DNA from: JBBDRX01 sp040905245
Lineage (GTDB): Bacteria; Bacteroidota; Rhodothermia; Balneolales; Balneolaceae
NCBI GenBank assembly: GCA_040905245.1
Contig: JBBDRX010000098.1
Span: forward strand, 1 to 20,003
DNA length: 20,003 bases
Direction of reading: 5' to 3'
Numbering within the stretch: the stretch's first letter is position 1; every line of letters begins with the position of its first letter. A model generated the notes under the pieces. That model was not told where the DNA came from and made no database searches. It worked only from the letters and a program-made list of their open reading frames with translations. Below, piece after piece: positions 16,980-20,003 of this stretch. The position numbers were made by a program, and so were the translations under genes.

Positions 16980-19329
16980 AACCGCCCCCGGCCGGAGTCG
17001 GTTTCTGGCCTTCTGTGGAAGGTGGCTGGTTGTGTTTCTTTTGGTATGGGTCGTGGTTCCGGAGAATTCCAGTGCGCAGAAAATTCCACCGATACGAACC
17101 CTGCAACAGGCTCCCGGAAGTAGTCAGTCGGTTGAATATCTGGAGGGGGAAATACTCGTTCGGTTTCGCCGGAATCTAACCAGTGAAGAGAGGCGGGCAT
17201 TTCATCTTCGCTTCGGGATCGAAGAGAGTCGAATGGCAACACCGGACAGCCTCTATCACCTGCGCCTCAATCCGGAACAGGCAGAACAGCTACTTCTGCA
17301 GAAGAATCTCCATCCAAACCTGTCGTATGTTCAGCCTAACTATGTCTATCGCCTGGAGAAGCCTGTTGATTCGAAAACCGAGCTGATGCAGGACTCCCCG
17401 GAAGAGGAAGAGGTGTTGCCAGACGACCTGGACTTTCCCCGACAGTGGGGGCTGCGAAATGAAGGGCAAATTTATCGGGGCTCATTAAGTGGAACTCCTG
17501 GTGCGGATATTTCGGCATCGTGGGCCTGGGGGGTGACAAGGGGATCGCGCGACGTAATTGTCGCGGTGTTTGATACCGGAATCGACTACACACATCCGGA
17601 TCTGGAAGAGAATATGTTTCAGGATACACAAGGGCGGTATGGAGTGGACTGCAGTCCCGGGACGATGATTTCGAATGATGGTGTGTGTGGGGACGACCCG
17701 ATGGATGTTCACGGCCACGGAACTCATGTGGCGGGAATTATCGGGGCGGTCGGGGATAACGCTACAGGGATTGCCGGAGTCAACTGGCAGGTAGAGTTAA
17801 TGGCGGTGAAGGTATTTAGCCAGGATCCGAATAACCCGGACGAACAGATCACAACCAGCTCTTCCATTTTGGCCGGTTATGATTATGCGATTTCCCGGGG
17901 AGCCCGGATCTCCAATCACAGCTATGGTGGCCCGGGCGAGGAACCAGGCCAAGAGGCCAGAATTCGTCTTGCGCAGGAGCAGGATCACCTGGTGGTCGCG
18001 GCTGCCGGAAATGTGAGTAGTGGCAGCAGTCCGGAGGATCCGCTCTATCCCGCGGCCTATGACCTGGAGAATGTGATCGCGGTTGCCGCGACCAACTCAG
18101 TGGACCGGCTGGCGTCGTTTTCCCGCTACGGGCCTCACGTGGACATCGCAGCCCCCGGTGAGGACATCTACAGCACACATGTTTTGTCTCCGTCGTATCG
18201 GTATCTTTCGGGGTCGTCTATGGCCGCTCCTTTTGTTTCGGGGGTCGCGGCATTGATCCGTTCTATTTTTCCTGAGCATACCTATCAGGAGGTAAGAGGG
18301 CTGCTGTTGAACCAGGCGGACCAACTCAGTTCGCTGAACGGCCGGGTGAATGAGAGCCGGAGACTCAACGCCTACCGGTCTCTGCCGGCTTCTGACATTC
18401 AGTTTACACTTGCCTCGGACGATCCTGCTGCGGATCCGGTAGAGATACGGGTGAATGGCCGGGAAGTCGTTTTCGGGATCTCATTTACGGAGACGACTGA
18501 CCCGTTCAAGGTCCCGGCAGGGGCAGACGTCCGGCTCTCGGTGGTGTCTGAGAACCCACAGTATTCCGGACAGATTCTTTATGAAGAGGAGGTACTGCTG
18601 CCGCGAGACCGGCTTTTTCGAATGGTGTTGACAGGACGCCGGGAGGGGTTGGGTATTGACGGGAGTGGAATTGAGTCTCATCGAATCGAACAGGGCGATT
18701 ATGAAGCAGGTGACGGTAGAACGGTTGTGACGGTTCTGAATGCCCTGGAAGAGGAGCCGCCCGTCGACCTTTATCTCTTCTATCCGGATAACCGCCCACC
18801 ACTTCCGCTTGCCTCCGGCTTGTCTTTTGGGGAGTTTTTGGAGAATCGCGAGCTTCCTTCTACCCAACTGGAAATGGATCTTACACGTGGAGATGACCGC
18901 CTGAACACCTTCGAATTGTCACTGGAAGAGGATGCCGGCGCATTCGGATTGATGGTACTGATTGATGGAGTGGAGCAACGGCTTTTGTATAGTCGGGGTG
19001 TTGGGGAAGGGATTCTTGTGAGTGGCTCGATGCCATCCGGCGGAGGGTTGGCTCGGCACCGCCCGGGGGAGTTTGAACTGGAACCCAATTTTCCCAACCC
19101 GTTTCGGGGAGAGACAACCATACAGTTTAACCTGCCGGCAGAAAGAGAGGTGATTCTGGAGATCTATGATTTGACGGGCAGGCGGATACAGCTGTTGTTG
19201 CAGGAATCAATGCCCGCCGGGATTCATCGAATTCCGTTTGATGCAAATGGGCTCTCGAGCGGGCTCTATCTCTATCGGATCCGGGCCGGAGAGGAGTCGG
19301 AGAGTGGGAAAATGCTGTTAATACGGTGA
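16966..19329 (+). CDS. Secreted subtilisin-like (S8) serine protease with T9SS sorting domain
   Basis: Extracellular endopeptidase of 787 residues. It has a signal peptide (hydrophobic 20-31, probable cleavage after SSA at 37) and a pro-domain (about 50-125; GEILVRFRRNLTSEERRAF, ending YVQPNYVYRL, like fervidolysin-type propeptides). The S8 catalytic domain (about 155-460) has the triad Asp203 (VFDTGIDYTHPDL), His251 (GHGTHVAG) and Ser418 (SGSSMAAPFVSG), plus oxyanion Asn349 (AAAGN). A beta-rich middle region (about 465-700) has no clear family. The last ~83 residues are a T9SS type A sorting domain (NFPNPFRGETTIQF, YDLTGRRI, GLSSGLYLYRI, ending KMLLIR), marking it for type IX export to the surface or medium. 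It overlaps the histidine kinase stop by 14 bp, so translation is probably coupled. Catalytically complete; substrate unknown. Confidence 0.95.
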   Translation: MQIYETAPGRSRFLAFCGRWLVVFLLVWVVVPENSSAQKIPPIRTLQQAPGSSQSVEYLEGEILVRFRRNLTSEERRAFHLRFGIEESRMATPDSLYHLRLNPEQAEQLLLQKNLHPNLSYVQPNYVYRLEKPVDSKTELMQDSPEEEEVLPDDLDFPRQWGLRNEGQIYRGSLSGTPGADISASWAWGVTRGSRDVIVAVFDTGIDYTHPDLEENMFQDTQGRYGVDCSPGTMISNDGVCGDDPMDVHGHGTHVAGIIGAVGDNATGIAGVNWQVELMAVKVFSQDPNNPDEQITTSSSILAGYDYAISRGARISNHSYGGPGEEPGQEARIRLAQEQDHLVVAAAGNVSSGSSPEDPLYPAAYDLENVIAVAATNSVDRLASFSRYGPHVDIAAPGEDIYSTHVLSPSYRYLSGSSMAAPFVSGVAALIRSIFPEHTYQEVRGLLLNQADQLSSLNGRVNESRRLNAYRSLPASDIQFTLASDDPAADPVEIRVNGREVVFGISFTETTDPFKVPAGADVRLSVVSENPQYSGQILYEEEVLLPRDRLFRMVLTGRREGLGIDGSGIESHRIEQGDYEAGDGRTVVTVLNALEEEPPVDLYLFYPDNRPPLPLASGLSFGEFLENRELPSTQLEMDLTRGDDRLNTFELSLEEDAGAFGLMVLIDGVEQRLLYSRGVGEGILVSGSMPSGGGLARHRPGEFELEPNFPNPFRGETTIQFNLPAEREVILEIYDLTGRRIQLLLQESMPAGIHRIPFDANGLSSGLYLYRIRAGEESESGKMLLIR

Positions 19330-19378
19330 GAAGTGAATACCGCGCGAGCATGTCTCGCTTAATTGAGATATAAATGGC

Positions 19379-19416
19379 AAAAAAGGACGAACCCAAATAT
19401 ATGGCCCGCCCTTTTT
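19379..19416. terminator. Bidirectional intrinsic terminator between convergent genes
   Basis: Arms 19380-19389 (AAAAAGGACG) and 19407-19416 (CGCCCTTTTT) pair with one A·C mismatch on the plus strand, which becomes a G·U pair on the minus strand. The stem has A/T-rich feet, giving U-runs in both directions. It lies between the protease (ends 19329) and the TonB-like gene (ends 19480). An alternative stem, ACCCAAA/TTTGGGT, overlaps it. A small hairpin GCGAG-CATGT-CTCGC (19344-19358) lies just upstream. Confidence 0.65.
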
Positions 19417-19479
19417 GGGTCAGCTATGGCTCAGCTGAAAACAGAGTGTGAAATTGATCATTGTCTTCTTTCGGATGAA

Positions 19480-19977
19480 TTACACTCCATTAGAACCTGA
19501 AGAGGATTCCAGTTGAAATACTATTGGAAGAGAATACTGAACACGAACCGGATTGCCTCTGATTAATCCCGGATGGAATCTGGCTTGCTTGACAGCTTCA
19601 AGAGCTGCTTCATCCAAACTTTCATCAATGCCTCGTATTACCTTTGGATCTTCTACTTCTCCAGTGCTATTTACGATAAACTGAATATATACCCGGCCTT
19701 CCAGTCCTGCTTTTTTTGCCTCACCCGGATATTTCAGGTTTTCCTGTACACCGGATAGACCACCTATCAATTCGGGCATTTGTTCAGTAACTACAAAATA
19801 ATCTCCCATCTCATTGTAGGCTTCCTTCATATCTATTTCTGAATGATGAATGGTGGGTTCTTTTTCAGATTGCAGATCTGTACAGGACATCATCAGTATT
19901 ATGATGCTCATCACACCAAAAAAAATATTAATACTTGCTTTAAAAGGAACCTGATTTGTTTTTTTTGCTTTAATCAT
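19480..19977 (-). CDS. TonB C-terminal-domain protein, possible lipoprotein
   Basis: Protein of 165 residues with an N-terminal positive stretch, a hydrophobic segment (about 16-31) ending MMSC at Cys32 (an imperfect lipobox), a ~45-residue linker and a TonB C-terminal domain (about 80-155). The TonB_C pattern is clear: YPGEAKKAGLEGRVYIQFIV, the NSTGEVEDPKVIRG turn, DEAALEAVKQARFHPG and the strand VRVQYSLPIVF. Classical TonB is an inner-membrane protein with a long proline-rich stalk; this one has none, so whether it couples to ExbBD is doubtful. Small TonB_C proteins of this sort are frequent in Bacteroidota-type genomes. ATG 19977 has AGAGGA about six bases upstream. The gene and its leader are AT-rich compared with the window centre. 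Its upstream neighbour lies outside the window. Confidence 0.85.
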   Translation of the reverse strand: MIKAKKTNQVPFKASINIFFGVMSIIILMMSCTDLQSEKEPTIHHSEIDMKEAYNEMGDYFVVTEQMPELIGGLSGVQENLKYPGEAKKAGLEGRVYIQFIVNSTGEVEDPKVIRGIDESLDEAALEAVKQARFHPGLIRGNPVRVQYSLPIVFQLESSSGSNGV

Positions 19978-20003
19978 GTTGATCCTCTGTTTTATGTTGG
20001 AAG

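Noticed and set aside
1..20003. CRISPR arrays, insertion sequences, phage genes, tRNA/rRNA genes or defence systems.
   Set aside because: I saw no spaced direct repeats, transposase or integrase motifs, tRNA-like cloverleaf or rRNA sequence. The genes present are housekeeping or envelope functions.

Overview
The window looks like chromosome from a member of the Bacteroidota/Balneolota/Rhodothermota (FCB) group. Three things suggest this. A secreted subtilase ends in a type IX secretion (T9SS type A) sorting domain. There is a carboxypeptidase-regulatory-like + plug + barrel TonB-dependent receptor, together with lipoproteins and DUF families common in that group. The central genes are moderately GC-rich and several start codons have weak Shine-Dalgarno sequences. 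Balneolota or Rhodothermota is my best guess, but the sequence gives no species-level marker. A 100-N run flanked by an exact 55-bp duplication shows this is a draft, probably short-read or metagenomic, scaffold.

Layout. 1-3120 holds two minus-strand genes: a DUF3179 lipoprotein and an exported CocE/NonD (S15-like) serine hydrolase. 3274-4655 holds plus-strand msrA (interrupted only by the artificial gap) and an exported DUF2911 protein, ending at an intrinsic terminator. 4743-7199 is a minus-strand TonB-dependent receptor whose leader carries a clear TPP (thiamine pyrophosphate) riboswitch, so the receptor is probably a thiamine outer-membrane transporter. 7539-9302 is plus-strand polX, divergent from the receptor. 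9499-9999 is a small exported CHRD-domain protein. 10040-11002 (minus) and 11092-14778 (plus) are divergent metF and metH, consecutive steps of methionine synthesis: MetF makes 5-methyl-THF and MetH passes its methyl group to homocysteine. 14796-19329 holds a TPR-sensor histidine kinase and a T9SS-exported subtilisin-like protease whose reading frames overlap by 14 bp. 19480-19977 (minus) is a lipoprotein-like protein with a TonB C-terminal domain.

How the genes relate. Most of the window is housekeeping or envelope function, arranged in short independent units. There is no CRISPR, phage, transposon, rRNA or tRNA gene, and I see no convincing novel multi-gene system. The most informative signals are the riboswitch-receptor unit with a plausible SD/anti-SD switch in its leader, the collapsed-k-mer gap inside msrA, the coupled kinase-protease pair, and an unexplained 13-bp inverted repeat between polX and the CHRD gene. 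The two window edges (DUF3179 and TonB-like genes) are visibly more AT-rich than the centre.
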